Source: Limnohabitans sp. MORI2 (GTDB lineage: Bacteria; Pseudomonadota; Gammaproteobacteria; Burkholderiales; Burkholderiaceae_C). From it: a stretch of 64,000 nucleotides of DNA. The notes beneath the pieces were generated by a model. It was not told the origin of the DNA. It did not search any database and was given only the letters and a program-made list of their open reading frames with translations. Numbering within the stretch: position 1 is the first letter of the stretch; each line of letters opens with the position of its first letter. This document shows, piece after piece, positions 26,142 through 34,812 of this stretch. Both the position numbers and the translations under genes were made by a program. Location of the stretch: the NCBI RefSeq assembly GCF_027925025.1, contig NZ_AP027058.1, positions 248,001 to 312,000 of the forward strand, written 5' to 3'.

Positions 26142-27100
26142 AAACGTTACTCGATTTGTATAAGACCCATACGGGAAAAGTTTCGGACAAATGGGCGCTG
26201 TACCTGCACGAATATGACAGGCTGTTTGCCCCATACCGCGAACAAGCTATTTCGATGCTAGAGATTGGGGTCCAGAACGGCGGCTCTCTAGAAATCTGGA
26301 GTCAGTACTTTCCAAATGCCCAGAAATTTGTGGGCTGCGACATCAACCCCGACTGCGCAAAGCTGACGTATGCAGACCCTCGCATCGCTGTTATTGTGGG
26401 GGACGCCACCACGCAAGAGACACAAGCCCAAGTTTTTGCGCAATCAGCCGGTTTTGACCTAATCATTGAAGATGGCTCGCACACCTCTAGTGATATCGTC
26501 AAAGCTTTTGCACGTTATTTCCCCGCCTTGAAATCTGAGGGGCTCTTTGTTGCCGAGGATCTTCACTGTAGCTATTGGCAAGAATACGAGGGAGGAATCT
26601 TTCACCCATACTCATCCATCGCATTCTTTAAGTGCCTAGCGGACATGGTTAATCATGAGCACTGGGGCGTTCCTAAGATGAAGTCGGAAATAATCGAAGG
26701 CTTTAAAAGGGAATACATGTTGAATTTAGACGATGGAGTTCTTTCAGAGATTCATTCTGTTGAGTTTATAAATTCAATGTGTGTCGTAAGAAAGTGCCAG
26801 GAGAAAAATAATTATCTTGGTCGACGTTGTATAGCTGGAGTTGTTGAGCATGTTGTTTCAGGGCACTTGAATATTGAGAGTGCTAATATTAGTTCACCAT
26901 GTCAATTGGCTAATAAATGGACAACCCTAGCATGCTCCCCTCTTGAGAGTTATGAAGACCTTACATATCAGCTTGATTGTTCTAGAGCTGAATTGAAGGC
27001 GATTTTAAGTTCTAGAAGCTGGCGATATACTTCAGTTCTTCGTGCAATAGCGTCAATTTATAGAGATGCTATTGGCAGATGCAGGCAGCTAAATGATTAA
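26138..27100 (+). CDS. SAM-dependent methyltransferase (CmcI/class I-like), possible chain terminator
   Basis: 320 residues. Residues ~1-210 form a class I methyltransferase: MLEIGVQNGGSLEIW (SAM-binding loop), VGCDINPDC, IVGDATTQ, LIIEDGSHTSSDIV and LFVAEDLH. This matches the CmcI/cephalosporin-hydroxylase-like group common in glycan loci. The last ~100 residues are less conserved and more AT-rich, ending in SSRSWRYTSVLRAIASIYRD, a tail often seen in glycan-assembly proteins. ATG 26138 overlaps the wzt stop. Position beside wzt suggests O-antigen capping (inference). Confidence 0.78.
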   Translation: MKTLLDLYKTHTGKVSDKWALYLHEYDRLFAPYREQAISMLEIGVQNGGSLEIWSQYFPNAQKFVGCDINPDCAKLTYADPRIAVIVGDATTQETQAQVFAQSAGFDLIIEDGSHTSSDIVKAFARYFPALKSEGLFVAEDLHCSYWQEYEGGIFHPYSSIAFFKCLADMVNHEHWGVPKMKSEIIEGFKREYMLNLDDGVLSEIHSVEFINSMCVVRKCQEKNNYLGRRCIAGVVEHVVSGHLNIESANISSPCQLANKWTTLACSPLESYEDLTYQLDCSRAELKAILSSRSWRYTSVLRAIASIYRDAIGRCRQLND

Positions 27101-28355
27101 AAAACTCATTGGCTTAGTAGAAGCACATACCTTTTCTGTGCTCGCATTTGCAATATTTGGTTTGATGTTTGCGATGCGTCCTGTGACGTGGTTGCCAACG
27201 CTAATTCTTTTAGGGTGTATGTTTGCAGTTATTGCAAATGCAGGCTTTCGAAAAAAGCTTGGAAATTTGGCTACACATGAAGAGTATCGGTGGATATTTA
27301 TTCCATTTGCAGCGTGGTTTTTGGGCTGTTTGTTTGTAGGAGTGTGGCATTGGGCTTTTTCGAAAAATGCATTTTCCGAAAATCCATTCCGCATCTTTTT
27401 AGCCTTAGGTGTATTAGCGCTTTCTACAAGTTCTAGATCAAAAAAAGCATTTGTTACAGGTCTGCTAGTGGCCAGCGTTTGTGTCGTTGGAGATGTGGCT
27501 TATGGGTATTTCATTCATGATGATTACTTCCCTCGCATCAGTGGAACGACCAACCATCCAATCCATTTTGGCAACTTTTCAGCTCTTTTAGCGGTGTTGT
27601 TGATGAGTATGGCAATGCTTTTGCCGACTCAGAGGGGCGGCTTGCGAGTGATGTTTGTGATTGGATTTTTACTCGCCTTGACAGGGGCAGTAGCATCACA
27701 GTCGCGATCATCTTTTGTTGTGTTGGTGTGTCTTGTGCCCTTGTTCTTCGTGGTGAAGACGGACGAATTCCATCATTGGCTGATTCGTATTGGCTCGGCT
27801 TTGGCTTTGGTGTTCCTGTTGCTGTTAGTCGTGTCGCCAAACATTCAAGAAAAGCTTCGACTACGGGAAGCAGTTAGCGATATTCAAATGACTGAATCTG
27901 GTAACTATCAAGGCTCACTGGGTTCGCGGCTGGCAATGTGGCAAGCTGCTTGGTCTTTGTTTAAAGCTAATCCCATAGTTGGCATCGGTCCGCATAAGTT
28001 TCAGTCTGAGTTCATTAGACAAATGGAGACTGGCGAAGTGCCAAGAGCAGATGCAGAGCACAACCAACCGCACAACGATTTATTGAATGCAGCGGCAACC
28101 GGCGGTGTGCTGAAGCTCATAGCCTACTTGATGTTGATTTCTGGGCCGTTTGTATTTTTCTATCGGCAGTACAAGGCTAAAAAGTTAAATCTGAATGAGC
28201 GAATGTTCCCTATCATGGGTATGCAAGTGGTTGGGGCCTTCTTTTTAACTGGCCTCACCAATTCAAATTTCGACTTGCAAATTTACAGCACAACTTATGC
28301 GGTGTTGGTATGCGTGCTAGCCAAACTTAGTATGCAACCCGAAAGCGAATCATGA
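27093..28355 (+). CDS. O-antigen ligase/polymerase-like membrane protein (Wzy_C family)
   Basis: 420 residues with about 11-12 membrane segments and a large periplasmic loop carrying SRLAMWQAAWSLFKANPIVGIGPHKF and AEHNQPHNDLLNAAATGG, the conserved Wzy_C/WaaL loop with its His residues. Such proteins either ligate O-antigen to lipid A-core (WaaL) or polymerise it (Wzy). With an ABC exporter in the same operon, ligase is the likelier role. Overlaps the previous gene by 8 nt and the next by 4 nt. Confidence 0.82.
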   Translation: MIKKLIGLVEAHTFSVLAFAIFGLMFAMRPVTWLPTLILLGCMFAVIANAGFRKKLGNLATHEEYRWIFIPFAAWFLGCLFVGVWHWAFSKNAFSENPFRIFLALGVLALSTSSRSKKAFVTGLLVASVCVVGDVAYGYFIHDDYFPRISGTTNHPIHFGNFSALLAVLLMSMAMLLPTQRGGLRVMFVIGFLLALTGAVASQSRSSFVVLVCLVPLFFVVKTDEFHHWLIRIGSALALVFLLLLVVSPNIQEKLRLREAVSDIQMTESGNYQGSLGSRLAMWQAAWSLFKANPIVGIGPHKFQSEFIRQMETGEVPRADAEHNQPHNDLLNAAATGGVLKLIAYLMLISGPFVFFYRQYKAKKLNLNERMFPIMGMQVVGAFFLTGLTNSNFDLQIYSTTYAVLVCVLAKLSMQPESES

Positions 28356-29182
28356 AGCACGAATACACCATTACCTTTGCTTGCTACAACCAACTTGACT
28401 ACACCAAGCAATTCATTGCCAGCTTAGATCGCGATGAGGTTGATCTTTCTCGCATCGTGGCCGTAGACAACGGGTCTACAGACGGCACGCGCGAATGGCT
28501 AGGTCAGCAAGGGTTTGGTGCGGTGATTTTGAATAACCGTAATTTAGGTTGTGGCGCTGCTTGGAACCAAGGTGCATTGGCCATTCAGTCTAAATGGACG
28601 GTGGTCATGAACAACGATGTGCTGTGTGCCAAAGGTTGGTTACGCAATTTGTTAGATGCCGCTGAAGAGAATCAACTGCACATTGCTAGCCCTGCGATGG
28701 TGGAAGGTGAACTGAACTACGACTTTGCGGAGTGGGCTCAAAATGCACAAGCCAAGATGCAAGGCTATGTTCGCAAAAATGCACCACATGCCGTGTGTAT
28801 GGCCATTCGTGAGGATGTGTGGGCTGAGATTGGCTACTTTATGCCTGTGCCTAAGTTGTTGGGGTATGAAGATGGCATTTTCTTTCAGCGTGCCAATGAA
28901 GCTGGCTTGAAGACTGGAACAACAGCTGATTCATGGTTGCACCACTACGGGATGACGACCCAAAAAGCGCTGAAGTTAGAAATGAAGCTTGATCAACGCG
29001 ACAGCCTTGGCAATCGCAATTTGATGCGTCTTTACATGGCGCAAAGCTGGCTTGCACGAAAGTTGTCTCGGCATCAGCGCCGTAGCTTGGTCAAAGCGGC
29101 TTGTGCATATGAGTTAGCAACTTACGGTAAGTCTGTGCATGCACTGAATCACCAGCCAGGCCAAGCGTGGGGATGGGTGTGA
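28352..29182 (+). CDS. GT2 glycosyltransferase
   Basis: 276 residues with GT2 motifs: TFACYNQLDYTKQFI, VAVDNGSTDGT, LNNRNLGCGAAWNQG, VMNNDVL (DXD equivalent), and LLGYEDGIFFQRANEAGLKTG in the acceptor part. Donor and acceptor unknown; rhamnose is possible given rfbBDAC. ATG overlaps the preceding stop (ATGA), and the stop overlaps the next ATG. Confidence 0.88.
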   Translation: MKHEYTITFACYNQLDYTKQFIASLDRDEVDLSRIVAVDNGSTDGTREWLGQQGFGAVILNNRNLGCGAAWNQGALAIQSKWTVVMNNDVLCAKGWLRNLLDAAEENQLHIASPAMVEGELNYDFAEWAQNAQAKMQGYVRKNAPHAVCMAIREDVWAEIGYFMPVPKLLGYEDGIFFQRANEAGLKTGTTADSWLHHYGMTTQKALKLEMKLDQRDSLGNRNLMRLYMAQSWLARKLSRHQRRSLVKAACAYELATYGKSVHALNHQPGQAWGWV

Positions 29183-30099
29183 TGTTCGCTAAGCTACGAG
29201 AATTCTTGAGCGCGTTGAATCGTCGACGAAAGGCCAAGCTTCCATCTCGTTATGTCAGTCGCGCAAAGTTTGAGGATGTTGAGGCTAAATATCAATGCCT
29301 TGTTAGCGCCATAACAAGCTTGGAAAACTCGTTGGCAAAACAACCTGAATTGCGTTGCCTGCAGCCGATGAGTTTTCAGCCAAAAGACAAAGAAGTTTGC
29401 CTTTTTGTGTCTTATTCGCCCATCGCGTTGATCAAGCCGCATGTGCGCCATCACATCAAGGCATTGCGAAGTGCGAACATTGCAGTTGCACTTGTGATCA
29501 ACGTGGATGACGTCAATGCTGACTTAACTCAATTGGATGTGGCTGACCTGGATTTATCTGGGCTTTATATCCGCCCTAATGTTGGGTTTGATTTTGGTGC
29601 ATGGTCACAGCTTTACGCCATGTTGGATGCGCGTGCTGATCTGGATCGTTTGTACCTCGCGAATGACAGCATGATTGGGCCGCTGTCTGAACACATGTTC
29701 AAGGGTATGATGGAAAAAATCCATCACTCATCTGCTGACATGGTTGGACTGCTTGGCAACCCAATACCGCAGTTTCATCTGCAAAGCTTCTTTTTGGTTT
29801 TCAATCGTTCGATCTTGGTCGATGAACGATTCCAAACCTTCTTCAAGTCGCTGTGGTGTTTGCCAACCAAAGATATGGTGATCGATTTTTACGAGGTGCG
29901 ACTCACGCAGTTGATCCAGAGTTGTGGCTTTGTTGCAGCGCCTTTGTATGAAATCAAAACGGCTGCGTATCAAAAAACAAATCTCGTTATTTTTAATTTA
30001 GACGAGTTGTTAGAGTTGGATTTTCCGTACGTTAAAACCAGTATGGTTACAAGCGCTGCAGGCAAGAAGATTCTCAAGTCTTTTAATTTATCTTTCTAA
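29182..30099 (+). CDS. RgpF-like (rhamnan synthesis protein F family) protein
   Basis: 305 residues. After a ~65-residue basic, coiled N-terminus come the RgpF-family blocks: VCLFVSYSPIALIKPHVRHHI, RPNVGFDFGAWSQLY, LYLANDSMIGPL and a VGLLGNPIPQFHLQSFFLVFN stretch. It is a diverged paralogue of the AT-rich-island protein at 8945. It probably transfers or helps assemble rhamnose. ATG 29182 is chosen because it overlaps the previous stop; a GTG at 29167 is the alternative. It ends tail to tail with the minus-strand Wzx-like gene. Confidence 0.8.
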   Translation: MFAKLREFLSALNRRRKAKLPSRYVSRAKFEDVEAKYQCLVSAITSLENSLAKQPELRCLQPMSFQPKDKEVCLFVSYSPIALIKPHVRHHIKALRSANIAVALVINVDDVNADLTQLDVADLDLSGLYIRPNVGFDFGAWSQLYAMLDARADLDRLYLANDSMIGPLSEHMFKGMMEKIHHSSADMVGLLGNPIPQFHLQSFFLVFNRSILVDERFQTFFKSLWCLPTKDMVIDFYEVRLTQLIQSCGFVAAPLYEIKTAAYQKTNLVIFNLDELLELDFPYVKTSMVTSAAGKKILKSFNLSF

Positions 30100-31283
30100 C
30101 GCAACCTCGCCATCCACCCCGTCACCCCCAACAACCCCAAGCTACTCACCAATGCAAACGCAGCCATGTGCTCTTGTGCATCCATGGTTTGAGTCAACGC
30201 CACAGGGGCCAACAGCACCACGGCTTGCACACCACCCAGTGCCATGCATGCCCATGAATACGCACTGGCAGATTGGGTTTGGAAAGGCCGGTGGCTAAAA
30301 GCCGCAGACAAGCAGGCGCTGCCTTGCCACAGCACCAGCGGTGCAATGTAGTGCCACAGGCCAGCCCAGCGTGGGTCTAGCCACTCTTGGTACAGCGCAA
30401 CGGCGCATGACAAGCCCAACACAATGACGCAGGCGAAAGCGCCTAGGCCTAGCCACCACGGGCTGGCCCAAGCATTGTGTGTGTTCTGGTTTGACTGACC
30501 TTTTGCCAACACCACCTGCGCCCACGCCATGTGCACCACGGCAGGCAAAAAGCCCAGCACGCGCAGCAGGGCGCTCATCCAGCCTGTTTCTTCAGCGCCG
30601 TACAAACGCTGCCACACCACGATGATGGCGGTGGCTAGCAGGGCATCGACCAGCGTGTGCGCCATGCGCAGTGCCGCGCTTCGGGGGTCTGACTGCGAGT
30701 TCGATGCCGCCAGTGTGTCGTTGGCCGCATGCGGACGCAAAGCGGGCACCAGCCACAACGCGCCTACGGCGTAGCCCAGCAGCGCCGAGAGCACCAAGGT
30801 GGGCCTTGTCCAGCCTACCCATGCCCCTAGCAGCGCAGCGCCCGCTGCTGTGGTGGCCGCAGTGAGGGGAGGTAACACACGCACCATGGCTTGTTGCCAA
30901 GCAGAGCCCACGCGCAGGGTGAAGCTTTGTGCCAACATCCAGCCCATTTGACAAAACGCCAATAGCATGGCCCACAGCAACGCGGGCCATAGGCTGAGTT
31001 GGCTGAACCACACCGCCAGTGCTGCGACGGGTAGCAACGCCAAGCCCCGCCACGCACTGGCACGCCAAGCCTGTTGCGCCGCAATGTGTGCAGGTAAGTG
31101 CTGGTTGGCCAGTAGGCCCAGTGGGGCTTGTGCCAAAGCCAAGGTCATCCAGAAAAAACCAATTTGGCTGATGACCGAGAATTCACCCACTTCTTGTGGC
31201 GTGAACAAGCGCAGCATGAGCAACGCAAAAGCCACCTGCGTGGCAAAAGCGGCCGCACTCGCTAGCGCAATCACGCGACTCAC
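30096..31283 (-). CDS. Wzx-like oligosaccharide flippase
   Basis: 395 residues with about 11-12 hydrophobic segments and the N-terminal AAFATQVAFALLMLRLFTPQEVGEFSVISQIGFFW, the hallmark of polysaccharide (PST/Wzx) exporters. Expected to flip undecaprenyl-diphosphate-linked repeat units. GTG 31283 overlaps the TGA of the preceding GT gene (GTGA); a start at 31346 would intrude 67 nt into that gene. Last gene of the minus-strand glycan set. Confidence 0.82.
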   Translation of the reverse strand: MSRVIALASAAAFATQVAFALLMLRLFTPQEVGEFSVISQIGFFWMTLALAQAPLGLLANQHLPAHIAAQQAWRASAWRGLALLPVAALAVWFSQLSLWPALLWAMLLAFCQMGWMLAQSFTLRVGSAWQQAMVRVLPPLTAATTAAGAALLGAWVGWTRPTLVLSALLGYAVGALWLVPALRPHAANDTLAASNSQSDPRSAALRMAHTLVDALLATAIIVVWQRLYGAEETGWMSALLRVLGFLPAVVHMAWAQVVLAKGQSNQNTHNAWASPWWLGLGAFACVIVLGLSCAVALYQEWLDPRWAGLWHYIAPLVLWQGSACLSAAFSHRPFQTQSASAYSWACMALGGVQAVVLLAPVALTQTMDAQEHMAAFALVSSLGLLGVTGWMARLR

Positions 31284-32302
31284 TGCGCACCGCCTGTGAT
31301 GTGTAGGTGCTGCCAAATGGACAGTTTGTTCAGCAATTTGGGCCATGCCAAATCGCGCACATCTGGCACAACATAGGGGTAAGCCTCCAGCGCTTCGCCA
31401 AAGCTGGGTATCCAGCTGCTGGGCTCATCGCGCAGGAAATGAAAATTGCCTTGGTAGTGCGCGGCAAAGTAGCGCACCCACGCGTAGTCGTTGCTCACCA
31501 CGGGCAGGCCCACGGCGCAGTACTCCAGCAGCTTGGTGGAGGTTTGCTGGTTGTAGGGTTCGATGTTGCTGACCAAGTTCAATCCAAAACGTGCACGGCG
31601 CAGTTGGTGGGGCACATCGGCATGCGGCACGCGGCCTGTACATGCCACGCTCGTCGGTAGCTGTGTGCGCAGTGCATCAGGCACATCACCCACCAGCAGC
31701 AAAGTGCGGCCTGCTTCGTGAATGCTTTGCAGCAGGGGCACAAAGGGCAGAAGGCGATTCATTTCGCCTAAGTAGACCAAGTCAAACTCGGTGTGCGCAG
31801 CCTGTGTGGCGGCATCAAAGAAGGTTTGTGCCACACCCATGTCACGCAAGGCGTGCGGCACGCCATCGTCAAAGCCCATGCGTTCACGCACCCAGCCGTT
31901 TTGAAACAAGCGGTAGTCGGGCTTGGGCTGTGTCCAGTGCTTGATGAAGTCTTTCAGCCATGCTTTGGGTGGGGCGGAGGTAGAGGCGTATTCGTGGATG
32001 TGAAAAGCGTTTTTCAGCCGACGCGCCTCAGCGCTGGGCACGCGCCCGCACATCCACCACACCACTTGCGCATTGAGCGGCACAGTGGCCCCCGTGTCGT
32101 GCACCAAGGCTTGGTGACCGTGCGAGTTGATGAAGTCAACATACGCATCAATCTCGGGCAGGTAGGCAGGGCCACCACGGACGAAGTGGATGCAGATGGA
32201 TGGTTGGGTCGTAGGTGATGTGGCCTTGTGAATAACGGCATTTTGGAAAAATGCTTCGGTTAATTCGGGCGCGTCATCCGGTGTAGTCCACGTAGCGGTC
32301 AT
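31280..32302 (-). CDS. Glycosyltransferase (GT4-like)
   Basis: 340 residues from ATG 32302 (a TTG at 32338 would add 12). N-terminal part ICIHFVRGGPAYLPEIDAYVDF resembles a GT-B nucleotide-free domain; the C-terminal half has FDLVYLGEM, LLLVGD, TGRVPHADVPHQLRRARFGLNL and STKLLEYCAVGLPVVSNDY, the GT4 donor-binding E-x7-E-like region. Donor and acceptor unknown. Overlaps the flippase gene by 4 nt. Confidence 0.78.
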   Translation of the reverse strand: MTATWTTPDDAPELTEAFFQNAVIHKATSPTTQPSICIHFVRGGPAYLPEIDAYVDFINSHGHQALVHDTGATVPLNAQVVWWMCGRVPSAEARRLKNAFHIHEYASTSAPPKAWLKDFIKHWTQPKPDYRLFQNGWVRERMGFDDGVPHALRDMGVAQTFFDAATQAAHTEFDLVYLGEMNRLLPFVPLLQSIHEAGRTLLLVGDVPDALRTQLPTSVACTGRVPHADVPHQLRRARFGLNLVSNIEPYNQQTSTKLLEYCAVGLPVVSNDYAWVRYFAAHYQGNFHFLRDEPSSWIPSFGEALEAYPYVVPDVRDLAWPKLLNKLSIWQHLHITGGAQ

Positions 32303-32374
32303 AGAGGGCTTTTTCGCGCTTGGCACTATTGAACTCAATGAGCATTAATTAATCTAAACATGCCAAATTATGGT

Positions 32375-32446
32375 TCAAGTCGTGGGTGGTCAATTTGCAT
32401 GGCGCACAGCATTTCTTGTCAATTTTCCACAACCCACTCGATGTGA
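32375..32446 (-). pseudogene. Decayed 3' end of a GT4 gene
   Basis: The minus strand here reads HIEWVVEN-stop-QEMLCAM, matching HIDGFVGNWQEVLRAL, the C-terminus of the intact GT4 gene that ends at 33786. In the clearest 25-nt block (around 32407-32431 against 33798-33822) 19 bases agree, and all six differences are transitions towards A/T. The copy lies on the other side of the ATPase gene from the intact end, so that gene is bracketed by two copies of the same 3' end. Confidence 0.65.
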
Positions 32447-32458
32447 TATTGGGGGTGC

Positions 32459-32524
32459 AATTTCCTAGATTGCCGAACTAAAATTCCTAAATTTATTATT
32501 TTAAATTCCGAAATTTACGATATT
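32459..32524 (+). promoter_or_regulatory. Three 22-bp iterons upstream of the ATPase gene
   Basis: Three units begin at 32459, 32481 and 32503, each exactly 22 bp apart: AATTTCCTAGATT, AAATTCCTAAATTTA and AAATTCCGAAATTTA. The last two differ at one position in 15. Each is a quasi-palindrome AAATT-N4-AATTT. Two helical turns of spacing place the sites on one face of the DNA. The array ends 8 nt before the ATPase ATG, so it probably overlaps its promoter and serves as an operator. Confidence 0.72.
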
Positions 32525-32532
32525 ATTGGCGT

Positions 32533-33768
32533 ATGAACACAGTATCTTTAATTCCTCGGCTGATACAGCCTCGTATGGCCGAAGCCATGAGCGACACCCC
32601 GGTGGTGCTTTTAGCCGGGCCACGGCAGGCGGGCAAAACAACGCTTGTGCGGCAGTTGGTTCGCGATGACATGCAATACCTGACGCTGGATGACGAGTTG
32701 ACGCTGATGTCTGCGCGCAATGACCCTGTGGGCTTGATTCGTCGTCTTGACCGGGCGGTGATTGATGAAATTCAACGCGCCCCAGCGCTATTGTTGGCCA
32801 TTAAAAAGAGTGTGGATGAAGACAGGCGTGCTGGACGATTCTTATTGACAGGTTCTGCCAATTTGATGGCAATGCCCACTGTGGCTGACTCATTGGCTGG
32901 GCGAATGGAAACGTTGACACTTTTGCCCTTATCTCAGAGTGAAGTGCAAGGGAGAACAACTAATTGGCTAGATGCTGCATTTGCAGGTCAGTTGCCACAG
33001 CCGGGCTCGGACGCGCGAGCAGATGACTTGGTGGAACGTGTGCTGCGAGGTGGATACCCTGAAGCCATGGCAAGGTCCACGCCCAAGCGGCGCACTGCGT
33101 GGGCCAGGCAATATTTGGATGCCATCATCCAGCGCGATGTACGCGATGTGTCTGGCATAGAAAAGCTAGGGCATTTACCTCGCTTTTTAAATGCGCTCGC
33201 ACAAACCGCGGGGCAAATGTGCAACTACACCCAGCTGGGTGGGCAAGTGGGCCTAGATGGAAAAACAGCATCTAGCTATTTGGGCGTGTTTGAACATATG
33301 TATTTGCTCAAACGCGTTGATGTGTGGGCACGCAATCGCTTAAGTCGCGTCATGAAAACGCCCAAGCTTCAGTTTGTAGATGCAGGTTTGCTAGCTGCAT
33401 TGATAGACTTGACGCCTGATGAGGTGGCTAAGGATAAAACACGCTTTGGCAATGTGCTTGAGACCTTTGTGTTTTCGGAGTTGCTTAAGCACAGTGCCAC
33501 AGCCGAGGGTGATTACCGCCTGATGTGCTACCGCGATGCGGACAAGGTGGAGGTCGATGTGGTGATTGAAAACGCACAGGGACAGCTGGTAGGGGTCGAG
33601 GTTAAGGCATCGGCTACGGTGAAAAAGTCAGACTTACGGGGCCTTAAGAAGCTTGCTGATTTGGCGGGAGATAGTTTCAAGATGGGGGTGCTGTTGTATG
33701 ACGGGGACGAAACCATGCCACTTGGTAATGGCATTTGGGCCGCCCCGCTGTCAACGCTGTGGGGCTAG
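32533..33768 (+). CDS. AAA ATPase with DUF4143 domain
   Basis: 411 residues. N-terminal AAA_14 ATPase: Walker A GPRQAGKTT near residues 28-36, Walker B AVIDEIQRAP near 70-80, FLLTGSANLMAMP sensor region. Middle: QRDVRDVSGIEKLGHLPRFLNALAQTAG. C-terminal DUF4143 nuclease-like part: LETFVFSELLKH, DADKVEVDVVIENAQGQLVGVEVKAS (the E-V-D...V-E-V-K pattern of PD-(D/E)XK folds). Biological role unknown; such genes are usually solitary and mobile. It is in opposite orientation to the surrounding glycan operon and clearly inserted. Confidence 0.87.
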   Translation: MNTVSLIPRLIQPRMAEAMSDTPVVLLAGPRQAGKTTLVRQLVRDDMQYLTLDDELTLMSARNDPVGLIRRLDRAVIDEIQRAPALLLAIKKSVDEDRRAGRFLLTGSANLMAMPTVADSLAGRMETLTLLPLSQSEVQGRTTNWLDAAFAGQLPQPGSDARADDLVERVLRGGYPEAMARSTPKRRTAWARQYLDAIIQRDVRDVSGIEKLGHLPRFLNALAQTAGQMCNYTQLGGQVGLDGKTASSYLGVFEHMYLLKRVDVWARNRLSRVMKTPKLQFVDAGLLAALIDLTPDEVAKDKTRFGNVLETFVFSELLKHSATAEGDYRLMCYRDADKVEVDVVIENAQGQLVGVEVKASATVKKSDLRGLKKLADLAGDSFKMGVLLYDGDETMPLGNGIWAAPLSTLWG

Positions 33769-33785
33769 CGAACTACAACGCTGAT

Positions 33786-34811
33786 TCACAGGGCACGCAG
33801 CACCTCTTGCCAGTTCCCCACAAACCCATCGATGTGATGACGCGCCACGATGCGGGCCATGTCGTCTCGTACTTGCTGTTCGGGCAGACTGAGGGTGGTC
33901 ATCACGGCTTCGGCCAACGACACCGGCGCATCGCCTCGGGCTAGCAGATAGGGTGCATCTAGGTCGTACAGCTCGCGCATGGCGGGGATGGGCAGCGACA
34001 CGCACGGCACACCGCAAGCGAGGGATTCGAGGGCCGTCATGGGGCAACCCTCGTAGCGTGAGGTGAGCAACGTCATTTGCCATGGCTTGTACAGGCTTGC
34101 ACCGCTGGGGTGTTTGCCTAAAAAGTGCAGGCGGCCTTGCGAGAGCAAGTCCATGCTGTCGTGCACTATTTTGCGGTGCACGGGGCCATCGCCCACGATG
34201 CCCAGTTGTGCTTCGTCGGGTAAGTAGCGCAACGCATCGATGGCCAAGTGCGGACGTTTTTCAGCAGACAAGCGGCCCACATAGCCCAGCAGCAAAGGCG
34301 GCATGCCCCCGCCGCCATGACCTGCATGCACATGAATGGCTTGGCCTTCGGGCATGGGGGCAATGCCGTTGGGCACGACGGTGCAGCGTTGTTGCTTGCC
34401 CAGCGTGATGAAGCTGAGCAGCGAGTCTTGCGTGGTGCGTGACACGCACACAAACTGGCTGACTTGTTTGTAGAGCAAACGCAGCCAAAGTTTCTTCACC
34501 GCCGAGGTGCCCGCCTCGTGTAGCACCTCCATTAACGGGCCATGCACCCAGCTGACCAGTGGCTTGCCCGTGATGGCTTTGAGCGCTGCGCCGCAATACG
34601 TGGGGCCAAAGTTGTGTGTGGCTACGATGACATCGTGCTCCTTGGCCGCACTCACCAATGTGGGCCATTGCGTTTGTTGCCAAGACAAGGCGGTGACTTG
34701 CCAGCCTTGTGCACTGAGCGCATTGGCCAAGGTGCGCGTCATGGTGTGCACGCCGCCCCATGAGGGTTCCTCTAGCAAGAGGATGCGACGTGCGTGAGAG
34801 GCGGTGGTCAT
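33786..34811 (-). CDS. GT4 glycosyltransferase
   Basis: 341 residues. GT4 features: ILLLEEPSWGGVHTMTRTLANAL (N-terminal domain), VCVSRTTQDSL, VVPNGIAPM, LGYVGRLSAEKRPHLAIDALRYL, LGIVGDGP and LLTSRYEGCPMTALESLACGVPCV with the donor-site E-x7-E. ATG 34811 begins one base inside the spacing from the stop of the fused protein upstream (34813-34815), so an operon is clear; a longer start at 34862 would overlap it. Donor unknown. Confidence 0.88.
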   Translation of the reverse strand: MTTASHARRILLLEEPSWGGVHTMTRTLANALSAQGWQVTALSWQQTQWPTLVSAAKEHDVIVATHNFGPTYCGAALKAITGKPLVSWVHGPLMEVLHEAGTSAVKKLWLRLLYKQVSQFVCVSRTTQDSLLSFITLGKQQRCTVVPNGIAPMPEGQAIHVHAGHGGGGMPPLLLGYVGRLSAEKRPHLAIDALRYLPDEAQLGIVGDGPVHRKIVHDSMDLLSQGRLHFLGKHPSGASLYKPWQMTLLTSRYEGCPMTALESLACGVPCVSLPIPAMRELYDLDAPYLLARGDAPVSLAEAVMTTLSLPEQQVRDDMARIVARHHIDGFVGNWQEVLRAL

Positions 34812-34812
34812 T

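Noticed and set aside
32459..32524. Short CRISPR-like array.
   Set aside because: Only three 22-bp units with ~7-9 nt variable parts, no proper spacers and no cas genes; they fit an operator better.
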